NCBI GenBank assembly: GCA_947095535.1 | Contig: OX352772.1 | Coordinates: forward strand, 144,503,447 to 144,567,446 | Direction of reading: 5' to 3' | Source of the DNA: Poecilobothrus nobilitatus | Lineage: Eukaryota; Arthropoda; Insecta; Diptera; Dolichopodidae | DNA: 64,000 nucleotides | Shown: piece after piece, positions 1 to 12,559 of the stretch | How the letters are laid out: every line of letters begins with the position of its first letter | Numbering within the stretch: the stretch's first letter is position 1 | Notes under the pieces: model-generated | What the model was told of the DNA's origin: nothing | Databases searched by the model: none | The model's input: only the letters and a program-made list of their open reading frames with translations | Translations under genes and position numbers: made by a program

Positions 1-79
1 GGTTGAATTTAAGAATGGAAAGATTTTCAGAAGAAAATAAAATTATATTAAAAAAACAAATCTATAAAATCAAAAATTA
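1..79 (+). pseudogene. End of gypsy pol from the preceding array unit
   Basis: This stretch is identical to 5,000-5,079 and is the tail of the integrase C-terminal region of a unit lying mostly outside the window. It ends in a TAA stop at 77-79. It has no independent start and is listed only because it shows the array continues leftwards. Confidence 0.8.
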
Positions 80-429
80 ATTCTGTCACATTGCACTTAT
101 TGATAAAAATGTATTAGTAAAATTAGGTATTAATAAAAATTTAGATAGAAAAATATAAATACAGAGAAAAATAATAAAATAAAATTTAAATTAGATGTAT
201 TATAAATAATTTAAAAAATAATGAATTTAAAATAAAATTGAACTTAAATGAAATTAAAAAATAAAATAAAGCTATTAATGATAGGTTTAGGAATTTGAAA
301 TTAATTTGAAAAATAATGAATTGAAAATAAAATTGAATTAAGATGTATTAAATTAAAAATTTATAATAATACTATTAAGATAAGGCTAAGAATTAAAAAA
401 AATAAATAGATAAATAAAAAGGATAGAGA

Positions 430-607
430 TGTATTATATATGTAGATTCACTACATGTATTGTATGTATGTATTATATGTAAATTCACTTCAGTTACACT
501 ACTATAACATATGATTTGAGAAGTGACGTTTAATAAAAAGATGTGACACAGTTGCAATAGAGTACTCATAGTAACAAGTAGTTTTATTAAATAATACACA
601 TGATACA
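430..607 (+). mobile_element. Candidate gypsy LTR, array copy 1
   Basis: The segment begins TGTATTATATATG and ends ATGATACA, giving TG...CA termini over 178 bases. A purine-rich run, AAAAAGGATAGAGA, ends just before it, as expected of a polypurine tract, and TGGTTACTGGAGTTG follows at 608 in the place of a tRNA primer binding site (TGG start). It lies downstream of integrase on the same strand. A 71-residue minus-strand frame across it looks spurious. Termini are inferred from motif position, not from two LTRs of one element, because the array supplies only tandem single LTRs. Confidence 0.6.
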
Positions 608-1690
608 TGGTTACTGGAGTTGTTTCCGATATGGGGTAATCTAAGTCAAATCAAAGTCTAAGAAACCATTTCGTAGATTCAGGATATCTGTATAATGGCA
701 GAATTATTAATATTCTTCCAATAAAAGAAGTAATGAATTTAAAATATACATCATATCTGACAATTTCACTCAAAATATTTGAGCTGCATCTACTGCTGAA
801 AATATTGAACGACCAAAAGTCAAATTATGTATTCAACTACGATCACATTCAGTGTCGTCATCTATAAAAAGATGTGTTAAGCTTGATAAATTTCATAGCG
901 AAAATGAAATAGTATGGATGACTTCATTAAAGCAGTTAATTATTGGTTTATATTCAATAGTAAAGTTCTCAGAGTAGATTAGAGAAATAGAAAAGCAGCT
1001 TCTGGGATAGCTCTTGAAAAACAAAACGAAATTCTCGATAAATTTTATAAAATTATTTTAAATTTAAGGATAGTTCAAAAAAAAAAGTTTGTTATCTTTT
1101 TAAAAAGGTATTTTAATTAGTAACAGGTCATTAAGAGATCTTTTTTTATATTTAAAACAAAATTATAAGTTCGATTTTATTTTAACGAATCGACTTAACC
1201 AAGTCGTTTTAGCAAACTTCTTTTGTTATATTAGATTTATGGGAGGTCTTAACGATTACCCTTCTACCTTAGATTTTAAATGTAGATTCCGTTCCCACTT
1301 TTTGGGTAAGCTTATTTAACTTGAGTGAATTAAATTTTTTAATGATTATACTATTATATATAAAATTACTATTTAATATAACATATACTAATGTTATACT
1401 ATTATATATATAAAATAAAAAAATATCAACACCACCAACACGTAAGTACGATTATTATGCTGTTTTAATAAATTTTTTTAGACTCTTTCTATAAAAATGT
1501 AAGTTATATGTATATACATAATGTAGCTACATAATATTTATTTATTTATATTCATATTACAAACCACATCACATAGGATATTGCAATAATACAAAACCAT
1601 CGGCTACTAAGACATTATAGGCCGAATACTATTATTAAATTTTACACTAATATTTATTTGTTTATATTATACATTATATATTTAAACTAT
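608..1690. other. Unidentified AT-rich part of the 5 kb unit
   Basis: After the primer-site candidate I find no coding frame longer than a few dozen codons on either strand. In a gypsy element gag would be expected here, but no recognisable gag motif or CCHC knuckle is seen. Runs such as the TATATATAAAATAAAAAAATA near 1,403 are simple AT sequence. The equivalent stretches are about 5,607-6,690 and 10,603-11,686. Confidence 0.5.
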
Positions 1691-1694
1691 ACTT

Positions 1695-1808
1695 GGTAGC
1701 AAGTGGGATTTGTTTTCAATTAATAAAACTTGCTACCTGTGCAGAATTTGAGCCCGCACCCGCTCGGTTAATAAGCCACGTGCTGGACTACTAGGCTACC
1801 GAGGACCC
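1695..1808 (-). mobile_element. tRNA-derived SINE head, array copy 1
   Basis: Read on the minus strand this looks like a tRNA-derived RNA polymerase III promoter. An A box (TAGCCTAGTAGT, at 1,788-1,799) is followed by a B box inside GGGCTCAAATTCTGC (1,741-1,755). The downstream side carries a hairpin: GGTAGCAAGT at 1,695-1,704 is the exact reverse complement of ACTTGCTACC at 1,728-1,737. Pairing is too poor for a functional tRNA call. A SINE or a tRNA-like tail of another element are both possible. Confidence 0.6.
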
Positions 1809-1869
1809 TATAATACTGTTAATATTCTATTTTTAAATCCAAATAAAACAATTTTAAATTAATCAAATG

Positions 1870-2400
1870 TAGAAGTTGATCAAGATATTCGTTTGAAGTT
1901 AAATTGGCTGTATAAAGAAGAAAATCAGAAGATGATTTTATAATAAAAAAAATCTTTTTTGCAAGAACTTCCAATAACAAATTTTGATGACAATACCAAA
2001 ATTGGGAAGATTTCGATGAACTTAATCTTGACGCTTACGAAAATTTAGCGGGATACACTATTAAAAACTGCAAATCAGTTATACATGGATCTAGTTATAC
2101 ATGGATTAATGAAATTTGCGGGAGGGTTTAATAATACCTTAAAATATTTTCTTAAATATTTTTAAAAATTTAGAAATATTTCAAGAGATAAACCAAGAAA
2201 AATTAAAATCACCAATGGCTATTTAAATAACTTGTTGAAATTTGATGAACATATAAATATTCCTGAAAGTGCAAAAACAAATTATTTTTCCGTGCACTAA
2301 TGTATATTTTATAATAAAAAATTGAAATCAAGATTTAACAAAATTCAGAAATACACAAAAATAAAAAATAAGAAAAATATGCCAATAAAACTTATATAAA
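1870..2400 (+). pseudogene. P-superfamily (THAP9-like) transposase C-terminal remnant, copy 1
   Basis: Scattered plus-strand frames resemble the C-terminus of P-element/THAP9 transposases. ENLAGYTIKNC at about 2,039 corresponds to the family's conserved 'aGYi' segment. After a frameshift, GGLIIP followed by NIFLNIFKNLEIFQ (about 2,115-2,180) matches the family's 'GGL..Ps' turn and following helix. Stops and at least one frameshift break it. It is followed by the DNA repeat that also lies near 60 kb, close to another P-like pseudogene. The family identification rests on motif recall and is moderate. Confidence 0.55.
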
Positions 2401-2557
2401 AATTACAAAAAAGTCCAGTAAATTCATTGTTCTGCTATAGTCTTAACTCTTATTTCAACAAAATAATTTTAACCCTTAAATGAAAGAACAAAATCTTTTT
2501 GTTTTTATTATGAGCATATATACCTTACTAAGGTACTTTAAGACTATATGTATTGTC

Positions 2558-2766
2558 ATATGTATTTTTGAAACGTATTACCCAGAGTCAACAATAATGG
2601 AAGAGTCAACAATAATGTATTAGTGCATACATTCAAACAAATGAGAGTACAATTTCGTTTTAAAAAATTGTTTTTGTTCTTATTATTTTGTATTTTTTTT
2701 CGAAAAAATGCCCTTTTTTAACGATTTGCATTACGAGTTTTCGTTATGAAATATTTCCCAGAATAA
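2558..2766. repeat. Truncated copy of the DNA repeat (copies also at 7,557-7,765)
   Basis: This matches the left half of 12,560-12,965, including TGTATTAGTGCATACATTC, and ends abruptly at GAATAA, where gypsy sequence takes over. It is the piece of DNA repeat trapped inside the 5 kb unit. Confidence 0.75.
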
Positions 2767-5079
2767 TAATAAGAATAAGGGGCATGTTTGATGCAACAAG
2801 GAACACCTGTATGTTTTGCATCAAGAAGTTTATCTGAAGCTGAAAGCAATTACGCTAAAATTGATAAGGAATTTCTTACGGTATTATACGGTTGCAAAAA
2901 TTTCACCATTATATCTATGGTCGTAAAACGAAAATAATAACTGATCATAAGCCATTATTAGGGATTATGACGAAATTGTGGCATTCCATCTACAACGTCC
3001 TAAATAAAAGTTACAAAAGTATAATGTCAGTTTTACCCACAGACCTGGAATATATATGAATATTATGGAATATATATGAATTTATTAAGCCGATTTATTA
3101 TCTAGAAATTTTAAAATAAGTAAAGAATCTGAAGTTGAAGAAGAGAATGGTCTTAATGATATGGTGCATACAATTAACGTTGCTGATAAAAAGAGAATGG
3201 CTTTTAAAAAAGAAACTAAAAATGATCCAGTTTTAAGCAAATTGTACGAAATAATTCGTGAGGGGTGGCCTCCAACTTAAGCGCAATTACCTATTGAATT
3301 AGGAAATTTTTGGAGAAATAAAAATGATTTATTTATCGATAATAATTTAATATTTCTTAATAATCGCGTTTTAGTTCCAAAAACTTTAAGACCGGATATA
3401 TTACAAAAACTTCATTGTCTCAATTGGAAAATTGAATTGACAAAACTTTGAGTAGAGGTAGATCTTTAGTATATTGGCCCAATATGAGAGAAAATATCGA
3501 AAAAATAATATCTAGATGTAGTGTTCGTTGAATAGTAAAACAACAAGTACGGTTAGCGAACTATTACAATTTTATTTGCACTCATGGCATTCCAAAAGAA
3601 GTAGTGGCAGACAATATCCCTTTTATTTCCTATCACTTCAAACAACTCGTATACCAATGGGAATTTAAAATTACAAAAAGTAGTCCCTTGTATGCTAAAT
3701 CTAACGGATTTGCGGAAAAAATAGTAGGCATAGCTAAAGTTTAGTTTTCGGGAAATTCTCGAGCGATTTTGCAAATTTCCTATTCCGAATCTCGAGAATG
3801 AAATTTTTAACATTTTCGCCAAATCCCGAATCTCGAGAATTCCTCAAGATTTCTTGAGAAATCCAGTTTCTGTTTTTAATTTTTTAGTTTCTGTTTTTAT
3901 TAATTGAAAAAACGATTTTTTTTAAATGAATGATCAATGTTTTGAAATAAATGAGTATACATTGCATTATCTGATACAAAATTTACAGCTATTATGTATA
4001 CATTACATTATCTGGTACAAAATCTAGTAGAGCTTTGTTGGCATAACCAACGACAATAAAGCTATTGCATATAATGTATGTGACTTCTGATCGAAATATT
4101 TATTACTTAAGAAATGAAATTTCCTAGGAAATATTAAGTAATTTGTTATTAATTTGAAAAAACGATTATATAGCAATACATACATATATTATAGCATATT
4201 ATATCATACATTTAGCTTTATCTATTTTCGTCAACAGCCAGACAAACGCCAAAACAATGTATGTGTATGTATGTATACAGATTTAAGAAAAAAAATAAAA
4301 AATTTTAAGAGAAGTTTGTTTATTCAATATGGATGTGTGTATTGTAATTTTTAAAGGAGACGATTTTTTTATATTTACTTTCGAAGGTTGCTTTTATTGC
4401 TTTTAAATGTTTTATTAACTGCACGTATTTAAAATTTCATGGTCAATTTTTTCTTATTCTTGTTTTTTTTTTTAATTTCTTTGTTTTTACACCGATTTTA
4501 GGATTTTTCACATGTTTTTTTTTAAATTTTATCGATGACTCGAGAATTCTCCAGAAATCCCGAATCTAGAGATTGATTTTTCTCGGGAAATACCCAACTC
4601 TAGGCATAGCTAAACGACCAGTAATCAACTTATTGGAATCAAACAATAGTTTATGGCTAGCTTTGTTGGAATACCGAAATGCACCTAGAACCTAGGTTCA
4701 GTTGTTCCGCCAATTGAAGTACCGCCAACTGCACCTAGGTTCAGTTCTTCCGCCAATTGAAGTACTAATGGGGAGAAAAACAAAAATATTGTTACTATGT
4801 AGAGAAGAATTCTTTCAAAATAAAAATGTTGCAAATGAAGTATACGCAAATTTAATGAAAAATAGTGAACGCAATAAATTTTATTACGATAGAAGTAGTA
4901 AGTTTAAGAGAGACTTTTTTGAAGGGGGAAAAAGTTATAATAAAATAGTTATTGGGTACCAAGAACTATTAAATCAAAACATAAATTGCGATCGTATTGG
5001 GTTGAATTTAAGAATGGAAAGATTTTCAGAAGAAAATAAAATTATATTAAAAAAACAAATCTATAAAATCAAAAATTAA
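2767..5079 (+). pseudogene. pol: Ty3/gypsy pol remnant (RNase H, connector, integrase), copy 1
   Basis: The first bases after the junction read as gypsy RNase H: QQGTPVCFASRSLSEAESNY, then YGCKNF and TDHKPLLGI (about 2,790-2,970). A connector region follows (about 3,080-3,420), then part of the integrase core, HGIPKEVVADN with KITKSSPLYAKSNGFAEK (about 3,580-3,725). Integrase resumes at 4,601 after a nested insertion, and the final frame 4,702-5,079 holds the C-terminal region. RT, protease and gag are missing, and so is the integrase stretch carrying the first catalytic Asp. Several stops interrupt it, so it cannot encode a working polyprotein. The RNase H also lacks its N-terminal part because the duplication junction truncates it. 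Confidence 0.85.
3739..4600. mobile_element. MITE-like insertion inside integrase, copy 1
   Basis: The integrase frame is interrupted by 862 bases that begin GTTTAGTTTTCGGGAAATTC and end CGGGAAATACCCAACTC. The same 14-base sequence TAGGCATAGCTAAA flanks it at 3,725-3,738 and 4,601-4,614, and coding resumes after the second copy; this is a target-site duplication. Both ends carry repeated CTCGAGAATTC/CGAATCTCGAG motifs in inverted orientation, but the terminal inverted repeat is imperfect. No transposase is encoded; the short frames inside are low complexity. The duplication is long for most DNA transposons, so the class is open. Confidence 0.72.
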
Positions 5080-5428
5080 TTCTGTCACATTGCACTTATT
5101 GATAAAAATGTATTAGTAAAATTAGGTATTAATAAAAATTTAGATAGAAAAATATAAATACAGAGAAAAATAATAAAATAAAATTTAAATTAGATGTATT
5201 ATAAATAATTTAAAAAATAATGAATTTAAAATAAAATTGAACTTAAATGAAATTAAAAAATAAAATAAAGCTATTAATGATAGGTTTAGGAATTTGAAAT
5301 TAATTTGAAAAATAATGAATTGAAAATAAAATTGAATTAAGATGTATTAAATTAAAAATTTATAATAATACTATTAAGATAAGGCTAAGAATTAAAAAAA
5401 ATAAATAGATAAATAAAAAGGATAGAGA

Positions 5429-5606
5429 TGTATTATATATGTAGATTCACTACATGTATTGTATGTATGTATTATATGTAAATTCACTTCAGTTACACTA
5501 CTATAACATATGATTTGAGAAGTGACGTTTAATAAAAAGATGTGACACAGTTGCAATAGAGTACTCATAGTAACAAGTAGTTTTATTAAATAATACACAT
5601 GATACG
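5429..5606 (+). mobile_element. Candidate gypsy LTR, array copy 2
   Basis: Second copy of the 178-base candidate LTR, one unit length after the first. It ends ATACG where the other copies end ATACA, so the terminal A is mutated. The same TGG-led primer-site candidate follows. Confidence 0.58.
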
Positions 5607-6693
5607 TGGTTACTGGAGTTGTTTCCGATATGGGGTAATCTAAGTCAAATCAAAGTCTAAGAAACCATTTCGTAGATTCAGGATATCTGTATAATGGCAG
5701 AATTATTAATATTCTTCCAATAAAAGAAGTAATGAATTTAAAATATACATCATATCTGACAATTTCACTCAAAATATTTGAGCTGCATCTACTGCTGAAA
5801 ATATTGAACGACCAAAAGTCAAATTATGTATTCAACTACGATCACATTCAGTGTCGTCATCTATAAAAAGATGTGTTAAGCTTGATAAATTTCATAGCGA
5901 AAATGAAATAGTATGGATGACTTCATTAAAGCAGTTAATTATTGGTTTATATTCAATAGTAAAGTTCTCAGAGTAGATTAGAGAAATAGAAAAGCAGCTT
6001 CTGGGATAGCTCTTGAAAAACAAAACGAAATTCTCGATAAATTTTATAAAATTATTTTAAATTTAAGGATAGTTCAAAAAAAAAAGTTTGTTATCTTTTT
6101 AAAAAGGTATTTTAATTAGTAACAGGTCATTAAGAGATCTTTTTTTATATTTAAAACAAAATTATAAGTTCGATTTTATTTTAACGAATCGACTTAACCA
6201 AGTCGTTTTAGCAAACTTCTTTTGTTATATTAGATTTATGGGAGGTCTTAACGATTACCCTTCTACCTTAGATTTTAAATGTAGATTCCGTTCCCACTTT
6301 TTGGGTAAGCTTATTTAACTTGAGTGAATTAAATTTTTTAATGATTATACTATTATATATAAAATTACTATTTAATATAACATATACTAATGTTATACTA
6401 TTATATATATAAAATAAAAAAATATCAACACCACCAACACGTAAGTACGATTATTATGCTGTTTTAATAAATTTTTTTAGACTCTTTCTATAAAAATGTA
6501 AGTTATATGTATATACATAATGTAGCTACATAATATTTATTTATTTATATTCATATTACAAACCACATCACATAGGATATTGCAATAATACAAAACCATC
6601 GGCTACTAAGACATTATAGGCCGAATACTATTATTAAATTTTACACTAATATTTATTTTTTTATATTATACATTATATATTTAAACTATACTT

Positions 6694-6807
6694 GGTAGCA
6701 AGTGGGATTTGTTTTCAATTAATAAAACTTGCTACCTGTGCAGAATTTGAGCCCGCACCCCCTCGGTTAATAAGCCACGTGCTGGACTACTAGGCTACCG
6801 AGGACCC
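6694..6807 (-). mobile_element. tRNA-derived SINE head, array copy 2
   Basis: Second array copy. It keeps the 10-bp hairpin and both internal boxes; CGCACCCCCTCGG replaces the CGCACCCGCTCGG seen in copy 1. Confidence 0.58.
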
Positions 6808-6868
6808 TATAATACTGTTAATATTCTATTTTTAAATCCAAATAAAACAATTTTAAATTAATCAAATG

Positions 6869-7399
6869 TAGAAGTTGATCAAGATATTCGTTTGAAGTTA
6901 AATTGGCTGGATAAAGAAGAAAATCAGAAGATGATTTTATAATAAAAAAAATCTTTTTTGCAAGAACTTCCAATAACAAATTTTGATGACAATACCAAAA
7001 TTGGGAAGATTTCGATGAACTTAATCTTGACGCTTACGAAAATTTAGCGGGATACACTATTAAAAACTGCAAATCAGTTATACATGGATCTAGTTATACA
7101 TGGATTAATGAAATTTGCGGGAGGGTTTAATAATACCTTAAAATATTTTCTTAAATATTTTTAAAAATTTAGAAATATTTCAAGAAATAAACCAAGAAAA
7201 ATTAAAATTACCAATGGCTATTTAAATAACTTGTTGAAATTTGATGAACATATAAATATTCCTGAAAGTGCAAAAACAAATTATTTTTCCGTGCACTAAT
7301 GTATATTTTATAATAAAAAATTGAAATCAAGATTTAACAAAATTCAGAAATACACAAAAATAAAAAATAAGAAAAATATGCCAATAAAACTTATATAAA
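6869..7399 (+). pseudogene. P-like transposase C-terminal remnant, copy 2
   Basis: Array copy of the 1,870-2,400 remnant with the same breaks. It reads AAATTAC near 7,204 where copy 1 has AAATCAC. Confidence 0.52.
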
Positions 7400-7765
7400 A
7401 ATTACAAAAAAGTCCAGTAAATTCATTGTTCTGCTATAGTCTTAACTCTTATTTCAACAAAATAATTTTAACCCTTAAATGAAAGAACAAAATCTTTTTG
7501 TTTTTATTATGAGCATATATACCTTACTAAGGTACTTTAAGACTATATGTATTGTCATATGTATTTTTGAAACGTATTACCCAGAGTCAACAATAATGGA
7601 AGAGTGAACAATAATGTATTAGTGCATACATTCAAACAAATGAGAGTACAATTTCGTTTTAAAAAATTGTTTTTGTTCTTATTATTTTGTATTTTTTTTC
7701 GAAAAAATGCCCTTTTTTAACGATTTGCATTACGAGTTTTCGTTATGAAATATTTCCCAGAATAA

Positions 7766-10075
7766 TAATAAGAATAAGGGGCATGTTTGATGCAACAAGG
7801 AACACCTGTATGTTTTGCATCAAGAAGTTTATCTGAAGCTGAAAGCAATTACGCTAAAATTGATAAGGAATTTCTTACGGTATTATACGGTTGCAAAAAT
7901 TTCACCATTATATCTATGGTCGTAAAACGAAAATAATAACTGATCATAAGCCATTATTAGGGATTATGACGAAATTGTGGCATTCCATCTACAACGTCCT
8001 AAATAAAAGTTACAAAAGTATAATGTCAGTTTTACCCACAGACCTGGAATATATATGAATATTATGGAATATATATGAATTTATTAAGCCGATTTATTAT
8101 CTAGAAATTTTAAAATAAGTAAAGAATCTGAAGTTGAAGAAGAGAATGGTCTTAATGATATGGTGCATACAATTAACGTTGCTGATAAAAAGAGAATGGC
8201 TTTTAAAAAAGAAACTAAAAATGATCCAGTTTTAAGCAAATTGTACGAAATAATTCGTGAGGGGTGGCCTCCAACTTAAGCGCAATTACCTATTGAATTA
8301 GGAAATTTTTGGAGAAATAAAAATGATTTATTTATCGATAATAATTTAATATTTCTTAATAATCGCGTTTTAGTTCCAAAAACTTTAAGACCGGATATAT
8401 TACAAAAACTTCATTGTCTCAATTGGAAAATTGAATTGACAAAACTTTGAGTAGAGGTAGATCTTTAGTATATTGGCCCAATATGAGAGAAAATATCGAA
8501 AAAATAATATCTAGATGTAGTGTTCGTTGAATAGTAAAACAACAAGTACGGTTAGCGAACTATTACAATTTTATTTGCACTCATGGCATTCTAAAAGAAG
8601 TAGTGGCAGACAATATCCCTTTTATTTCCTATCACTTCAAACAACTCGTATACCAATGGGAATTTAAAATTACAAAAAGTAGTCCCTTGTATGCTAAATC
8701 TAACGGATTTGCGGAAAAAATAGTAGGCATAGCTAAAGTTTAGTTTTCGGGAAATTCTCGAGCGATTTTGCAAATTTCCTATCCCGAATCTCGAGAATGA
8801 AATTTTTAACATTTTCGCCAAATCCCGAATCTCGAGAATTCCTCAAGATTTCTTGAGAAATCCAGTTTCTGTTTTTAATTTTTTAGTTTCTGTTTTTATT
8901 AATTGAAAAAACGATTTTTTTTAAATGAATGATCAATGTTTTGAAATAAATGAGTATACATTGCATTATCTGATACAAAATTTACAGCTATTATGTATAC
9001 ATTACATTATCTGGTAAAAAATCTAGTAGAGCTTTGTTGGCATAACCAACGACAATAAAGCTATTGCATATAATGTATGTGACTTCTGATCGAAATATTT
9101 ATTACTTAAGAAATGAAATTTCCTAGGAAATATTAAGTAATTTGTTATTAATTTGAAAAAACGATTATATAGCGATACATACATATATTATAGCATATTA
9201 TATCATACATTTAGCTTTATCTATTTTCGTCAACAGCCAGACAAACGCCAAAACAATGTATGTGTATGTATGTATACAGATTTAAGAAAAAAAATAAAAA
9301 TTTTAAGAGAAGTTTGTTTATTCAATATGGATGTGTGTATTGTAATTTTTAAAGGAGACGATTTTTTTATATTTACTTTCGAAGGTTGCTTTTATTGCTT
9401 TTAAATGTTTTATTAACTGCACGTATTTAAAATTTCATGGTCAATTTTTTCTTATTATTGTTTTTTTTTTAATTTCTTTGTTTTTACACCGATTTTAGGA
9501 TTTTTCACATGTTTTTTTTTAAATTTTATCGATGACTCGAGAATTCTCCAGAAATCCCGAATCTAGAGATTGATTTTTCTCGGGAAATACCCAACTCTAG
9601 GCATAGCTAAACGACCAGTAATCAACTTATTGGAATCAAACAATAGTTTATGGCTAGCTTTGTTGGAATACCGAAATGCACCTAGAACCTAGGTTCAGTT
9701 GTTCCGCCAATTGAAGTACCGCCAACTGCACCTAGGTTCAGTTCTTCCGCCAATTGAAGTACTAATGGGGAGAAAAACAAAAATATTGTTACTATGTAGA
9801 GAAGAATTCTTTCAAAATAAAAATGTTGCAAATGAAGTATACGCAAATTTAATGAAAAATAGTGAACGCAATAAATTTTATTACGATAGAAGTAGTAAGT
9901 TTAAGAGAGACTTTTTTGAAGGGGAAAAAGTTATAATAAAATAGTTATTGGGTACCAAGAACTATTAAATCAAAACATAAATTGCGATCGTATTGGGTTG
10001 AATTTAAGAATGGAAAGATTTTCAGAAGAAAATAAAATTATATTAAAAAAACAAATCTATAAAATCAAAAATTAA
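7766..10075 (+). pseudogene. pol: Ty3/gypsy pol remnant, copy 2
   Basis: Second array copy with the same domains and the same nested insertion (8,738-9,597). In the C-terminal frame one G is lost (GAAGGGGAAAAAG against GAAGGGGGAAAAAG), so the frame starting at 9,699 ends at 9,944 instead of running to the position equivalent to 5,079. Confidence 0.85.
8738..9597. mobile_element. MITE-like insertion inside integrase, copy 2
   Basis: Array copy of 3,739-4,600, with duplication copies at 8,724-8,737 and 9,598-9,611. It is two bases shorter because of T-run and A-run length changes. The insertion predates the array, since both full units share it at the same base. Confidence 0.72.
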
Positions 10076-10424
10076 TTCTGTCACATTGCACTTATTGATA
10101 AAAATGTATTAGTAAAATTAGGTATTAATAAAAATTTAGATAGAAAAATATAAATACAGAGAAAAATAATAAAATAAAATTTAAATTAGATGTATTATAA
10201 ATAATTTAAAAAATAATGAATTTAAAATAAAATTGAACTTAAATGAAATTAAAAAATAAAATAAAGCTATTAATGATAGGTTTAGGAATTTGAAATTAAT
10301 TTGAAAAATAATGAATTGAAAATAAAATTGAATTAAGATGTATTAAATTAAAAATTTATAATAATACTATTAAGATAAGGCTAAGAATTAAAAAAAATAA
10401 ATAGATAAATAAAAAGGATAGAGA

Positions 10425-10602
10425 TGTATTATATATGTAGATTCACTACATGTATTGTATGTATGTATTATATGTAAATTCACTTCAGTTACACTACTAT
10501 AACATATGATTTGAGAAGTGACATTTAATAAAAAGATGTGACACAGTTGCAATAGAGTACTCATAGTAACAAGTAGTTTTATTAAATAATACACATGATA
10601 CA
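10425..10602 (+). mobile_element. Candidate gypsy LTR, array copy 3
   Basis: Third copy, with intact TG...CA ends. One visible substitution is GTGACATTTAA where the others read GTGACGTTTAA. Confidence 0.58.
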
Positions 10603-11689
10603 TGGTTACTGGAGTTGTTTCCGATATGGGGTAATCTAAGTCAAATCAAAGTCTAAGAAACCATTTCGTAGATTCAGGATATCTGTATAATGGCAGAATT
10701 ATTAATATTCTTCCAATAAAAGAAGTAATGAATTTAAAATATACATCATATCTGACAATTTCACTCAAAATATTTGAGCTGCATCTACTGCTGAAAATAT
10801 TGAACGACCAAAAGTCAAATTATGTATTCAACTACGATCACATTCAGTGTCGTCATCTATAAAAAGATGTGTTAAGCTTGATAAATTTCATAGCGAAAAT
10901 GAAATAGTATGGATGACTTCATTAAAGCAGTTAATTATTGGTTTTTATTCAATAGTAAAGTTCTCAGAGTAGATTAGAGAAATAGAAAAGCAGCTTCTGG
11001 GATAGCTCTTGAAAAACAAAACGAAATTCTCGATAAATTTTATAAAATTATTTTAAATTTAAGGATAGTTCAAAAAAAAAAGTTTGTTATCTTTTTAAAA
11101 AGGTATTTTAATTAGTAACAGGTCATTAAGAGATCTTTTTTTATATTTAAAACAAAATTATAAGTTCGATTTTATTTTAACGAATCGACTTAAACAAGTC
11201 GTTTTAGCAAACTTCTTTTGTTATATTAGATTTATGGGAGGTCTTAACGATTACCCTTCTACCTTAGATTTTAAATGTAGATTCCGTTCCCACTTTTTGG
11301 GTAAGCTTATTTAACTTGAGTGAATTAAATGTTTTAATGATTATACTATTATATATAAAATTACTATTTAATATAACATATACTAATGTTATACTATTAT
11401 ATATATAAAATAAAAAAATATCAACACCACCAACACGTAAGTACGATTATTATGCTGTTTTAATAATTTTTTTTAGACTCTTTCTATAAAAATGTAAGTT
11501 ATATGTATATACATAATGTAGCTACATAATATTTATTTATTTATATTCATATTACAAACCACATCACATAGGATATTGCAATAATACAAAACCATCGGCT
11601 ACTAAGACATTATAGGCCGAATACTATTATTAAATTTTACACTAATATTTATTTGTTTATATTATACATTATATATTTACACTATACTT

Positions 11690-11803
11690 GGTAGCAAGTG
11701 GGATTTGTTTTCAATTAATAAAACTTGCTACCTGTGCAGAATTTGAGCCCGCACCCCCTCGGTTAATAAGCCACGTGCTGGACTACTAGGCTACCGAGGA
11801 CCC
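11690..11803 (-). mobile_element. tRNA-derived SINE head, array copy 3
   Basis: Third array copy, sharing the CGCACCCCCTCGG variant with copy 2. This suggests copies 2 and 3 are the closer pair at this site. Confidence 0.58.
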
Positions 11804-11867
11804 TATAATACTGTTAATATTCTATTTTTAAATCCAAATAAAACAATTTTAAATTAATCAAATGTAG

Positions 11868-12358
11868 AAGTTGATCAGAAGATGATTTTATAATAAAAAA
11901 ATTCTTTTTTGCAAGAACTTCCAATACCAAATTTTGATGACAATACCAAAATTGGGAAGATTTCGATGAACTTAATCTTGACGCTTACGAAAATTTAGCG
12001 GGATACACTATTAAAAACTGCAAATCAGTTATACATGGATCTAGTTATACATGGATTAATGAAATTTGCGGGAGGGTTTAATAATACCTTAAAATATTTT
12101 CTTAAATATTTTTAAAAATTTAGAAATATTTCAAGAGATAAACCAAGAAAAATTAAAATTACCAATGGCTATTTAAATAACTTGTTGAAATTTGATGAAC
12201 ATATAAATATTCCTGAAAGTGCAAAAACAAATTATTTTTCCGTGCACTAATGTATATTTTATAATAAAAAATTTAAATCAAGATTTAACAAAATTCAGAA
12301 ATACACAAAAATAAAAAATAAGAAAAATATGCCAATAAAAATTATATAAAAATTACAA
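11868..12358 (+). pseudogene. P-like transposase C-terminal remnant, copy 3 (internally deleted)
   Basis: Array copy in which about 47 bases are lost at the 5' side: GTTGATCA joins directly to GAAGATG. It leads without a break into the full DNA repeat at 12,560, which supports this being the original arrangement. Confidence 0.52.
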
Positions 12359-12559
12359 AAAAGTCCAGTAAATTCATTGTTCTGCTATAGTCTTAACTCT
12401 TATTTCAACAAAATAATTTTAACCCTTAAATGAAAGAACAAAATCTTTTTGTTTTTATTATGAGCATATATACCTTACTAAGGTACTTTAAGACTATATG
12501 TATTGTCATATGTATTTTTGAAACATATTACCCAGAGTCAACAATAATGGAAGAGTCAA

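Noticed and set aside
393..608. 71-residue minus-strand frame, repeated at 5,392 and 10,388
   Set aside because: It lies exactly on the candidate LTR, in the antisense direction, and is conserved only because the array copies are identical. The composition is low-complexity hydrophobic.
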